The notes beneath the pieces were generated by a model that was not told the DNA's origin, did no database searches, and saw only the letters and a program-made list of their open reading frames with translations. Below are positions 41,512 through 48,963 of a stretch of DNA of 64,000 nucleotides, one piece after another. Each line of letters opens with the position of its first letter. The first letter of the stretch is position 1. Both the position numbers and the translations under genes were made by a program. Source of the stretch: Streptomyces indicus (GTDB taxonomy: Bacteria > Actinomycetota > Actinomycetes > Streptomycetales > Streptomycetaceae); NCBI RefSeq assembly GCF_900100315.1, contig NZ_FNFF01000007.1:264750-328749 (forward strand). Direction: 5' to 3'.

Positions 41512-41921
41512 GAGAACTGCCCGGCACCCGAGTTGTCCGCGCTCCGCGGCGCCGCCTCGTCCGCGGTGTCGGCGGCCGCCGTACCTCCGTCCTCGGACGG
41601 TCCGGCCAAGTGGTCGAGCGTCCCGGTGATCTCAAGGAGTCTGTCGAGGCCGGCGCTGCGCCGGTCGAGCCGCAACTCCACCTCTCTCGCCCGCAGTCGG
41701 CGCCGTAGCATCAGGAACGCCGAGAGGCCCATCGAGTCCACATGGTCGATGCCCGTGCAGTCCACGCGCAGCAGCTCGGTGCCGGGGTTCTCCGCCAGCG
41801 CTTCCGCCACGTAGCGGTCGAATTCCTCGCCGGTGTCGAAGTCGAGCGCGCCCACGGGGCGGACGGTGAGCACCCGCCCCTGCCGGACGGCGGTCAGTTC
41901 CAGGCCGGGCCGCCGGCTCAT
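41508..41921 (-). CDS. STAS-domain anti-anti-sigma factor
   Basis: 137 residues. STAS fold with the phosphorylation motif DHVDSMGLSAF (Ser preceded by Asp, as in SpoIIAA/RsbV), then an Arg/Leu-rich second half and a low-complexity Ala/Asp/Gly tail. When unphosphorylated such proteins bind the HATPase and release the sigma factor. ATG 41921 overlaps the upstream gene's stop (ATGA), and the gene's own stop overlaps the next start. Confidence 0.9.
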   Translation of the reverse strand: MSRRPGLELTAVRQGRVLTVRPVGALDFDTGEEFDRYVAEALAENPGTELLRVDCTGIDHVDSMGLSAFLMLRRRLRAREVELRLDRRSAGLDRLLEITGTLDHLAGPSEDGGTAAADTADEAAPRSADNSGAGQFS

Positions 41922-43009
41922 TCGTGCCTCCCCGGGTGCGGGATCGTCAGGGCGCTGCGGGCCGCGGTCAGGGTGGCCGCCGCGCGCGGGAAGTCGCCGA
42001 GCTGGTGCAGCAGCGAGTCCAGGGCCGGTACGAGGCACCGGGGCGGGACCCCGCGCGCCTGGAGGATGCCGCCGGTCCAGGTGATGAACGAGGTGAACAG
42101 GGCGGGGTCGTCGACGTAGAGCGCCGTGGCCAGGAAGCCGACGATGTGGTCGATGTCCTCCGCGGTCCGCTCGCGCTGGAACTCGCTGTACGAGCGCATC
42201 GCAGCGAAACCGTTCTCCACGTCCGCGAGCGTCTGCTTCACCAGCTGCGCCTTCGTGCGGCGCACCAGCGTGTACTCCTGGTCCTTGAGATGCGGCAGGT
42301 CCAGGTCGGGCGTGCGGGCCGCTTCGGGGCCGGGCTGCTCGAGACCGCGGGCCAGCAGCTCCGCGGCCGCCGTGGCGTCGGGCGCCCACTCCGCCTTCAT
42401 GAGCCGCGCGTACCGCCCCTGGTCCCCGAACGCCGCGCCGCCCGCCACCACCGGCACCCCGGCGGCCTGGCAGGCGCTGATCGCGGTGTGGGCGGTGGGC
42501 AGGTGGCTGGGGATCGAGGAGGACAGCAGGACCGCCTCGGCACCGCTCGTGTGGACGTGGGCCACGAGGTGCTCGGTGGGCACCTGTGCGCCGAGGTAGT
42601 CGACGCGCCATCCGCGCAGCCGCAGCACCTCGGCGACCAGGCGCGCCGGCAGCGCGTGCCACTCGCCGTCGACGCACGCCACCACGGCCCGGCCGCGGTG
42701 GGGCGGGGGCAGCGCGTCCGCCGCGTCGTCGAGGAGCGCGGCCACGCAGCGCTCGTTGATCGCGGTGGCCGCGTGCTCCTGGGCGACGGTGAGCTCGTTC
42801 GCCGCCCACGCCAGGCCCACCCGGGCCTGCGCGGGCGCTATCAGGGAGAGCAGGACGTGCTCCACGGCCGCGCACCGGTCGCCGTCGAAGCCGCCGACCG
42901 CGGTGCGGACCGTGGCCACGGCGTGGATCTCGTCGCAGTCGAGCAGCGCGTCCCACAACTGGGTGCGCAGGCCGGCGAAGGAGTGCAGCTCCCTGCTGAG
43001 GGTCGTCAT
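41918..43009 (-). CDS. cobalamin-binding photoreceptor-like protein without DNA-binding domain
   Basis: 363 residues. Residues ~15-95 form the helical B12-cap, and W68-x9-E78-H79 reproduces the Wx9EH motif of CarH/LitR photoreceptors. Residues ~105-225 form the Rossmann-like cobalamin domain, with His118 in DGEWH as candidate lower ligand and YLGAQVP after it. CarH-type proteins bind adenosylcobalamin and change assembly on light. Here the MerR DNA-binding part is missing, and residues ~235-363 form a separate helical domain, recalling photocobilins that add a bilin-binding module. The residue after W68 is Ala, not the His that makes the bis-His adduct in Thermus CarH, so photochemistry may differ. 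It is coupled on both sides in a partner-switching operon. Confidence 0.82.
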   Translation of the reverse strand: MTTLSRELHSFAGLRTQLWDALLDCDEIHAVATVRTAVGGFDGDRCAAVEHVLLSLIAPAQARVGLAWAANELTVAQEHAATAINERCVAALLDDAADALPPPHRGRAVVACVDGEWHALPARLVAEVLRLRGWRVDYLGAQVPTEHLVAHVHTSGAEAVLLSSSIPSHLPTAHTAISACQAAGVPVVAGGAAFGDQGRYARLMKAEWAPDATAAAELLARGLEQPGPEAARTPDLDLPHLKDQEYTLVRRTKAQLVKQTLADVENGFAAMRSYSEFQRERTAEDIDHIVGFLATALYVDDPALFTSFITWTGGILQARGVPPRCLVPALDSLLHQLGDFPRAAATLTAARSALTIPHPGRHE

Positions 43010-44973
43010 GCGGTGAACCTGCCCCTGGTGTGCCCGTCCACCGCGGTGAGATGGGTGTTTCTGGGCGCGGTGATCGCCAGCAGCGCCATGTCGTCGTGCC
43101 GTCGCTCGCCGGCCCACTGCGAGGCCAGCATCTGGACCCGTTCCGTGACCGCGTCCGCCGGCAGGCCGGCGCACTCGGCCAGGGTCTGCCGCAGCCGCCG
43201 CTCGCCGAACATCTGGTCGCCGAGCGGTCCTCCGCGGGCCTCGGTGATGCCGTCCGTGTAGAGCAGACAGGTCTCCCCGGGCGCCAACTCCACTGCCGCC
43301 GTACGGACTTTGATCTCGGGCAGGGCGCCGATGAGGGTCCCCCTGGTGTCGGCGGCCTCGACCGTGCCGTCGCCGCGGACGATCAGCGGGGCGGGGTGCC
43401 CCGCGCTGGTCACCCGCAACCGCACGACCCGGCCCTCGCGCCGCGCGGAGACCAGGGCGAGGGTGGCGAAGCGGGTGTGGTGCGAGGAGAGCAGGGCCGT
43501 GTTGAGGAGCGTCAGGAGCCGTTCGTGGTCGGCGGAGAACGGGAGCAACGCCTCAACGGTGTTGCGGATCTTGCCGGTCAGGACCGCGGCCTCAAGACCC
43601 TTGCCCGCGACGTCGCCGAGGACGGCGAAGGTCTCCCCCGTGGACTGCCCCGGACCTGCCTGCCCCGCACCCGCCGTCTGCCCCGCACCTGAGGGCTGCC
43701 TCGGGCCTTGGGTCTGTCCCGCACCCGGCGCCTGCCCCGGACCTGACATCTGCCCCGTAACCGCGGCCGACACCTGACCGGCCGACTGCCCCGCACCGGC
43801 CGACTGCCCGGACCCGGCGACCCGTCCCGGACCGGCCGGCGGCCCTGACCCAGACCCCGGCCCCGACCCCGCGGCCTCTCCCGGCCGCCCGTCCTCCACC
43901 TGCGCGGGATGGACGTCGTAGAAGTCCCCGCCGATCCGCTCTCCCGCCGTCGCGGCCCGGTAGCGCCCGGAGAAGTCGATGCCCTGGACGCGTGCGAGCT
44001 CGGGCGGCAGCAGGTCCCGCATCAGGACGCCGGCGATGTGCGTCTGCTCCGCGTAGATCCGCGCGGCCGAGAGCGCCGCCCCCGCCCGCGCCGCGAACAG
44101 CCGGGCGAAGTCCTCCTCCGCCTCGGTGAACGCCGACTCCCTGCTGCGCCGCAGCAGCACCACGGCCCCGGCCGGCAGCCCGTGCCCGGGCAGCGGGACC
44201 ACCACCACGGAGCCCAGCTCGGCCACGGATCCGGCGAAATCGGCGGGCACGATCCAGGAGGGGACCCGGCGCGGGTCGATCCAACGGGAGGGCACGGGCG
44301 GGAAGCCGAGCAGCGCCTCGGGCAGGCCCGGCATCTCCTCGGGATCGACCGCGACCTTTTCCCGTACGGCGTCACCGCCGGTGACGCACCACGTCACGGG
44401 GCGGCTGCGTCCGCTGCCGACCCCGACGATCGCGACGGCGTCGGCCAGGTGCTCGGCCGCGAGGCGGGCGGTGACCTCCATGCACCGGTCCACGTTCAGG
44501 GACGCGAGGAGTTCGCTGGAAACCTGCTGCAACAGCCGTGAGCGGGCGCGCTCGGAGTCCAGACGGGTGCGCAGCGACCGTGCTTCGCCGTCGTCGACCA
44601 ACCACCAGAGCAGGGCGCCCCGCCTGGTGCGGCCGGGGAAGGCGTCCACGCCGTGCTCGCCTATCAGGCCGCGCGCCGGCTGCGGGTACGCGTCCTCGCC
44701 CAGGGCTACCCGCTCGTCGTGGGCGCGCGCGAGCCACGGCGGTACGACGTCGGCGAACCGGGCTCCGGGGTGCGCCCCCGGCAGCAGCGCGCCGGCCCCG
44801 TCGCTGACGGAGACCACGGCGCCGCCCGTGTCGACAACGATCGACGGCCGCGCCTCGGAGGTACGCGACTCGGAGGCACGCGACTCCGAGGTACGCGCCT
44901 GCGGAACGCGTCCCGCGCACGTCGGTTCCGGAATGGAGACCATGCTTCGGCTGCCGCTGTCGCGACCGCCCAC
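43006..44973 (-). CDS. GAF-domain PP2C (SpoIIE-type) phosphatase
   Basis: 655 residues: a PAS-like N-terminus (to about 130), a GAF domain (about 150-310), then a SpoIIE/RsbU phosphatase domain with GGDFYDV, GDVAGKGLEAA, SAGHPAPL, LLYTDGITEAR and DDMALLAI. A Gly/Gln/Pro/Ser-rich insert (about residues 360-447) separates the first two phosphatase motifs. It would dephosphorylate STAS proteins and so activate a sigma factor; GAF may sense ligand, redox or light. GTG 44973 has GAGAGAGG just upstream. First gene of the operon; stop overlaps the B12 gene (ATGA). Confidence 0.9.
   Translation of the reverse strand: MGGRDSGSRSMVSIPEPTCAGRVPQARTSESRASESRTSEARPSIVVDTGGAVVSVSDGAGALLPGAHPGARFADVVPPWLARAHDERVALGEDAYPQPARGLIGEHGVDAFPGRTRRGALLWWLVDDGEARSLRTRLDSERARSRLLQQVSSELLASLNVDRCMEVTARLAAEHLADAVAIVGVGSGRSRPVTWCVTGGDAVREKVAVDPEEMPGLPEALLGFPPVPSRWIDPRRVPSWIVPADFAGSVAELGSVVVVPLPGHGLPAGAVVLLRRSRESAFTEAEEDFARLFAARAGAALSAARIYAEQTHIAGVLMRDLLPPELARVQGIDFSGRYRAATAGERIGGDFYDVHPAQVEDGRPGEAAGSGPGSGSGPPAGPGRVAGSGQSAGAGQSAGQVSAAVTGQMSGPGQAPGAGQTQGPRQPSGAGQTAGAGQAGPGQSTGETFAVLGDVAGKGLEAAVLTGKIRNTVEALLPFSADHERLLTLLNTALLSSHHTRFATLALVSARREGRVVRLRVTSAGHPAPLIVRGDGTVEAADTRGTLIGALPEIKVRTAAVELAPGETCLLYTDGITEARGGPLGDQMFGERRLRQTLAECAGLPADAVTERVQMLASQWAGERRHDDMALLAITAPRNTHLTAVDGHTRGRFTA
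43632..43875. repeat. minisatellite-like coding repeat inside the phosphatase gene
   Basis: Imperfect repeats around CTGCCCCGCACC, with variants, encode the Gly/Gln/Ala/Pro-rich linker (SGAGQ, AGAGQ units) between phosphatase motifs GGDFYD and GDVAGKG. Confidence 0.75.
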
Positions 44974-45242
44974 CGCCCTCTCTCGCGCGGGAATCAGTCA
45001 CTCCACCGTACGGGGCCCGCGGGAACCGGCACAGGCCCCCTCGTCCGGCCTCCGCCTCCCAGGGCTGCTACCAGCGCAGACGCGGAGGGCGAGGGGGCCG
45101 GATTCACGCGGAAGTCGGAGTGCTCGCACACAAGCCCGGCCGGCGCGAGCAGCGCAATCGGCGCGAGCAGCGCAGTCGGCGCGATCAGCTTCACCGGGCA
45201 CTAGGCGGAGAAGACACCGCCTGGCATCAGGCGGCGAGAACC

Positions 45243-45653
45243 TCACCCGGCGCGCGGCGGCGAGAAGCAGGCCGTGACGTCCTTGCCCTTGGGGCACGGC
45301 TGGGCGGACCAGGTGTCGGCGAGGGCGTCGACGAGCAGCAGACCGCGGCCGCCGAGCGCGTCGGCGCCCGGCTCGCGGGCCTCGGGCGGCAGCGGCGAGG
45401 AGTCGTGCACGGTCACGTGCAGGCACTCCGCGTCCCAGGTCAGGACGAGTTGGGCGGTGCTGTGCGCGTGCACGTGCGCGTTGGTGACGAGTTCGGACAC
45501 GGTCAGGAGCACGGCGTCGGCCGTCTCCGGGGCGGTACGGGTCCACCCGAGGTCGTCCAGGCGCGCCCGGGTCCAGTCGCGTGCCGCCTTCACCCCGCTG
45601 CTGACGGGCAGCGAGCGCGCCCAGCCCACCGCCTTGAGCGACGCGTCGTCCAT
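45243..45653 (-). CDS. second HATPase_c anti-sigma-like protein
   Basis: 136 residues of the GHKL ATPase fold: SELVTNAHVHAHS as N-box, VHDSSP at G1, GGRGLLLVDALADTWS at G2. It is compact, without the N-terminal extension of the neighbour at 40930. Such a protein next to a STAS gene and a SigB-type gene is the expected RsbW-like anti-sigma factor. It lies between the PP2C operon and the STAS gene, same strand. Confidence 0.88.
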   Translation of the reverse strand: MDDASLKAVGWARSLPVSSGVKAARDWTRARLDDLGWTRTAPETADAVLLTVSELVTNAHVHAHSTAQLVLTWDAECLHVTVHDSSPLPPEAREPGADALGGRGLLLVDALADTWSAQPCPKGKDVTACFSPPRAG

Positions 45654-45732
45654 GGCCGTTCCCCTTCGTCCGCCCCGTATGCCGGTACGCGGCGGCCGTC
45701 CGCCCCGCGGTGGGGGCCGGCACCGCGCATGG

Positions 45733-46089
45733 TCACCCGTCGTTCCGCGCCGCCCTGCCGACGGCTTCCGCCACGCTGTCGCACATCTCCAAGTAGTCGC
45801 AGGTTCCCGTCAGTTCGAACACCCGCATCGCCTGCTGCGGCACCGCGACAAGGAGCAGCCTGCGCTGCCGGGCCACGCGCAGTACGTGGTTGAGCAAGGA
45901 GGAGTCACAGAAGGTCAGCGCCTTCATGTCGAAGGCGACGGGGCCCTCGTGCATCCGGAACGCCAGCGCCGTGGCCTGGGCCACCGACTCCACGTTCTCG
46001 TGGTCGAAGTCCCCCTTGAGCTCGATCACCCACAGCGGGCCCCGGGCATACGAAGCCCCGATGCCCGGCCAGTGATCACTGCGATCCAC
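45733..46089 (-). CDS. second STAS anti-anti-sigma factor
   Basis: 118 residues. The STAS core carries FCDSSLLN, the Asp-Ser-Ser phosphorylation site of RsbV-type proteins. Start is GTG 46089 with GGAGGAC six bases upstream; the longer frame above it is promoter. It lies 79 bases upstream of the HATPase gene at 45243 and just after the sigma gene, making an RsbV/RsbW/sigma set. Confidence 0.88.
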   Translation of the reverse strand: MDRSDHWPGIGASYARGPLWVIELKGDFDHENVESVAQATALAFRMHEGPVAFDMKALTFCDSSLLNHVLRVARQRRLLLVAVPQQAMRVFELTGTCDYLEMCDSVAEAVGRAARNDG

Positions 46090-46242
46090 TCCGTCCTCCT
46101 TCGGACAGCTGTCACCACTCGGTTCCCCTGTGCGCCGCTTCCATGCCGGAGGGCGCGCCCGGGGCACAACTCGCCTGACCGAACGCCGCCGAGGGGCCGC
46201 GGAGGGAGAACGTGCCTCCGCGGCCCCTCGGCGCAGCACGGC

Positions 46243-47103
46243 TCAGGTGGTGGCGAGCAATTCCTTGCCCAGCCGCTTCATGATCTTGTTCAGCAGCCGC
46301 GACACGTGCATCTGCGAGCAGCCGAGCACCTCGCCGATCTCCTGCTGGGTGCGCTCCTCGACGAAGCGGAGATGGATGATCGTGCGGTCGCGCTCGTCGA
46401 GTTCGCCGATCAGCGGTGCCAGCGTGTGGAAGTCCTCGATGAGTTCGTACGCGCTCTCCTCCATGCCCACGAACTCGGCGAGCGGAGCCTCGCCGTCCTC
46501 GTTCTGCCCGGAGAGCGAGGCGTCGAGCGAGGACGCGTTGTAGCCGTTGGCCGCCATCTGCACCTGCGCCACCTCGGCCGGCTCCAGCTGCATCAGCTCG
46601 GCCAGCTCCTGCGTGGAGGGCGTGCGGCCAAGCCGGGTCTGCAACTCCTCGGTGGCCTTCGACAGTTCGAGCCGGGCCTCCTGGAGCCGGCGCGGCACGT
46701 GCACCGCCCAGGTCGTGTCACGGAAGAAGCGCTTGATCTCACCGGTGATGTACGGCACCGCGAAAGAGGTGAACTCGACTTCGCGGGACAGGTCGAAGCG
46801 GTCGATCGCCTTGATCAGGCCGATCGTGCCGACCTGCACGATGTCCTCCATCTCCTGCGGTCCGCGGTGCTTGAACCGCGAGGCGGCGTACTGGACCAGG
46901 GAGAGGTTCATCTCGATCAGTACGTTGCGCACGTACTGGTGCTCGTGGGTGCCCTCCTCCAGGGTGTGGAGCCGGTCGAAGAAGGGCTTCGAGATCTCGC
47001 GTGCGTCCTTCGGCGCCACCGATGCCGGGTCCACAACCGGGAGATCGGCCAGCTCCTGGGATGCCGTGGGACGCACCGGCGCTGAAACCGTCTGGGTGGT
47101 CAT
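46243..47103 (-). CDS. SigB/SigF-subfamily stress RNA polymerase sigma factor
   Basis: 286 residues with regions 2 (SLVQYAASRFKHRGPQEMEDIVQVG), 3 (RRLQEARLELSKATEELQTRLG, abridged) and 4 (RDRTIIHLRFVEERTQQEIG, LGCSQMHVSRLLNKIM), no region 1.1. This is the sigma-B/F/G family that in Streptomyces handles osmotic, oxidative and developmental stress and is controlled by partner switching. ATG 47103 follows GGAAGGGAAGG. It may be the target of one or both anti-sigma proteins in this locus. Several Streptomyces paralogues exist, so I do not assign a symbol. Confidence 0.93.
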   Translation of the reverse strand: MTTQTVSAPVRPTASQELADLPVVDPASVAPKDAREISKPFFDRLHTLEEGTHEHQYVRNVLIEMNLSLVQYAASRFKHRGPQEMEDIVQVGTIGLIKAIDRFDLSREVEFTSFAVPYITGEIKRFFRDTTWAVHVPRRLQEARLELSKATEELQTRLGRTPSTQELAELMQLEPAEVAQVQMAANGYNASSLDASLSGQNEDGEAPLAEFVGMEESAYELIEDFHTLAPLIGELDERDRTIIHLRFVEERTQQEIGEVLGCSQMHVSRLLNKIMKRLGKELLATT

Positions 47104-47244
47104 GTCCTTCCCTTCCGCTCGTGGTCGACTGCCGCTCGCTGTCGCGCTGTTGCCGGATCCATGTGCCCCGGTCCTCGGTCTCCACACCTCTTCCCGCTGA
47201 AGCGTGCGGAGGGATGACGCAAAATGTGCGCCGCGGTGCCCTGC

Positions 47245-47700
47245 TCAGATCCGGCCTGCGGTGAGGCGGGTGAGCGGTCCGTGCGCGGCGCGTTCGGCCC
47301 GCCGCCCGGCGGCGAACGCGGCCGCGGCCACAGCGGTGACCCCTGCCGCGCCGGAGGCGGCGACCAGCTTGCGCCCGCGGACTGCGGTCCATGCGGAGGC
47401 GGCCGCGGAGCCGGCCCGGCTCACCACGGGGGCCGCCTGTGCGCGGACGGTGCCGAGCGCGGAGGCCACGGCCGCGGTCGGGGAGGCCGCGGATGCGGAC
47501 TTTGCCGCCCCGGCCGCCTTGTCCGTGACCGTCTTGGCCGCCCCGTCCGTCTTCCCCGCTGCTGCCGTCGACTTCGCCGTCCCTGCCGTCGACTTGGCCG
47601 CCCCTGCTGTCGACTTGGCCGCCGCGGCCGACTTCCCGGTGCCTGCCGTCGACTTGGCCGTACGTGCTGTGTTCTCGTCCTTCTGTCGTGTGTTCGCCAT
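47245..47700 (-). CDS. Ala/Lys/Thr-rich protein with C-terminal membrane segment
   Basis: 151 residues. The first ~75 residues are repeats of the type AKSTAG, like histone-H1 tails; a second half carries one hydrophobic segment (VAASGAAGVTAVAAAAFAAG) and a basic end. No domain recognised. The repeats invite a DNA-, wall- or membrane-binding guess, none proven. ATG 47700 follows GGAGACC. It lies just upstream of the sigma gene on the same strand. Confidence 0.72.
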   Translation of the reverse strand: MANTRQKDENTARTAKSTAGTGKSAAAAKSTAGAAKSTAGTAKSTAAAGKTDGAAKTVTDKAAGAAKSASAASPTAAVASALGTVRAQAAPVVSRAGSAAASAWTAVRGRKLVAASGAAGVTAVAAAAFAAGRRAERAAHGPLTRLTAGRI

Positions 47701-47892
47701 GGTCTCCGCATTGCCGCATCCCCCGCCGACAAACAACTCCGCCCTGCGCCGGCCCCCGCCCACTGCCCACGAGACCCCTCAACTCCCCCGTGCTGCCAAG
47801 CGAGTTGGACACTCGCATCCCACGGGTTTCACCTCGGCGCGCGCGGACATCAGAGGTTCCACCGTCACCCTTCGTCCACGGGAGGAAGACCC

Positions 47893-48243
47893 ATGACCGA
47901 GAGCGTGTCCAGGCCCCCGTCCGGGAGAGCGCCCTTCACGGCCGAGGAAGTGATCGGCTTCGGCGTGCAGGCCGCCGACGGACCCGCGGGCGAGGTCGGC
48001 CGGCACACCGCCGAGGTCGGCCCCGACCACCTGGTCGTCAACCGCGGCGGCACCCTGTTCGACAAGCACGTCCTGCTGCCCTGCCGGATCGTGACGGACG
48101 TCGACCGGACCGCGGGCGTCGTGTACGTCTCCGCAACCCGGGACCTGATCAGGGACGCCCCGCGCTTCGACCCGGACCTCCGCGTGACCGACCCCGGCTA
48201 CCGGGCGCACATCGACGCGCACTACGGGAGCGGCCCGGTGTGA
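47893..48243 (+). CDS. PRC-barrel-like/DUF2171-type small protein
   Basis: 116 residues. The first half (FTAEEVIGFGVQAADGPAGE) is the usual start of a PRC-barrel, and the rest (LLPCRIVTDVDRTAGVVYVS) matches stress-induced DUF2171-like proteins. Start ATG 47893 with GGGAGGAAG upstream. Such proteins are often sigma-B-regulated; an exact consensus promoter is not visible upstream. Confidence 0.75.
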   Translation: MTESVSRPPSGRAPFTAEEVIGFGVQAADGPAGEVGRHTAEVGPDHLVVNRGGTLFDKHVLLPCRIVTDVDRTAGVVYVSATRDLIRDAPRFDPDLRVTDPGYRAHIDAHYGSGPV

Positions 48244-48308
48244 CACCCCGGCCGCGCCGTGCGCCCGCGGGGAGTTACGCACCCACGCCCGCGGGGAACC
48301 GACCCCGC

Positions 48309-48887
48309 ATGAGCCACACCCCCTCCGACCCGGCGCCGGCCGGCACACCGGATGCGGATCCCGAACTCCATTCCGCCCTGCGGCTGTTGCGCGCATGCGG
48401 CGCCGAGGACATGGACCACCCCGGCGGCACCCTGCTCGCGCATCTGCTGCGCGTACGGCAGCGGCTCGCCGTCTGGGAGGCCCGCCCGGCGCTCCAACTG
48501 GCAGGCCTCTGCCACGCGTTCTACGGCACCGACGGCTTCGCCCAGGCCCTGCTGCCGCTTGAGCGGCGGCCCGAACTGGCCGAGGCGATCGGCGCGGAGG
48601 CCGAAGCGATCGTCCACTTCTACGGGGCATGCGACCGGAAGGTCTCGTACCGCGAACTCGGCACGTACCGGAACAGGTTCACGGGCCGCACCCGCGACGC
48701 CACACCCCGGGAGCAGCGGGACCTCGCCGAACTGACCGCGGCGAACGAACTCGATATCGCCCTCGCCGACGAGGAGTTCAGACTCCGCCACGGCGCGGAC
48801 CTGCTCGAACTGTTCACGAGGATGCGGCCGGCCCTGAGCCCGGCCGCGTGGCGGGAGACGGCGAAGGTACTGGGCGACACCGCGTGA
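48309..48887 (+). CDS. DUF6817-like (HD-domain-related) protein
   Basis: 192 residues. His/Asp-rich helices (LLAHLLRVRQRL ... LAGLCHAFYGT ... IVHFYGACDR) suggest an HD-type metal-binding fold as in the DUF6817 group; function unknown. The start ATG 48309 has only a weak upstream site. Its last five codons are the first unit of a 14-bp tandem array containing stop codons. Confidence 0.72.
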   Translation: MSHTPSDPAPAGTPDADPELHSALRLLRACGAEDMDHPGGTLLAHLLRVRQRLAVWEARPALQLAGLCHAFYGTDGFAQALLPLERRPELAEAIGAEAEAIVHFYGACDRKVSYRELGTYRNRFTGRTRDATPREQRDLAELTAANELDIALADEEFRLRHGADLLELFTRMRPALSPAAWRETAKVLGDTA

Positions 48888-48929
48888 GCCACACCACGTA
48901 AGCCACACCGCGTGAGCGACACCCGCTGA
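48874..48929. repeat. 4 x 14-bp tandem repeat starting in the last codons of the gene
   Basis: Units GCGACACCGCGTGA, GCCACACCACGTAA, GCCACACCGCGTGA, GCGACACCCGCTGA. The first is the coding end and stop of the preceding gene; every unit ends in a stop triplet. Confidence 0.95.
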
Positions 48930-48963
48930 GCGGCGCCGACCCGAGGGGCGCCGCCCCGCACCC

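Noticed and set aside
47802..47829. Possible sigma-B-type promoter (GAGT ... GGGTTT) upstream of the PRC-barrel gene
   Set aside because: The spacer is 18 bases and the -10 element is GGGTTT, both outside the GnnT-n14-16-GGGTAC/T pattern, so it is not listed as a site.
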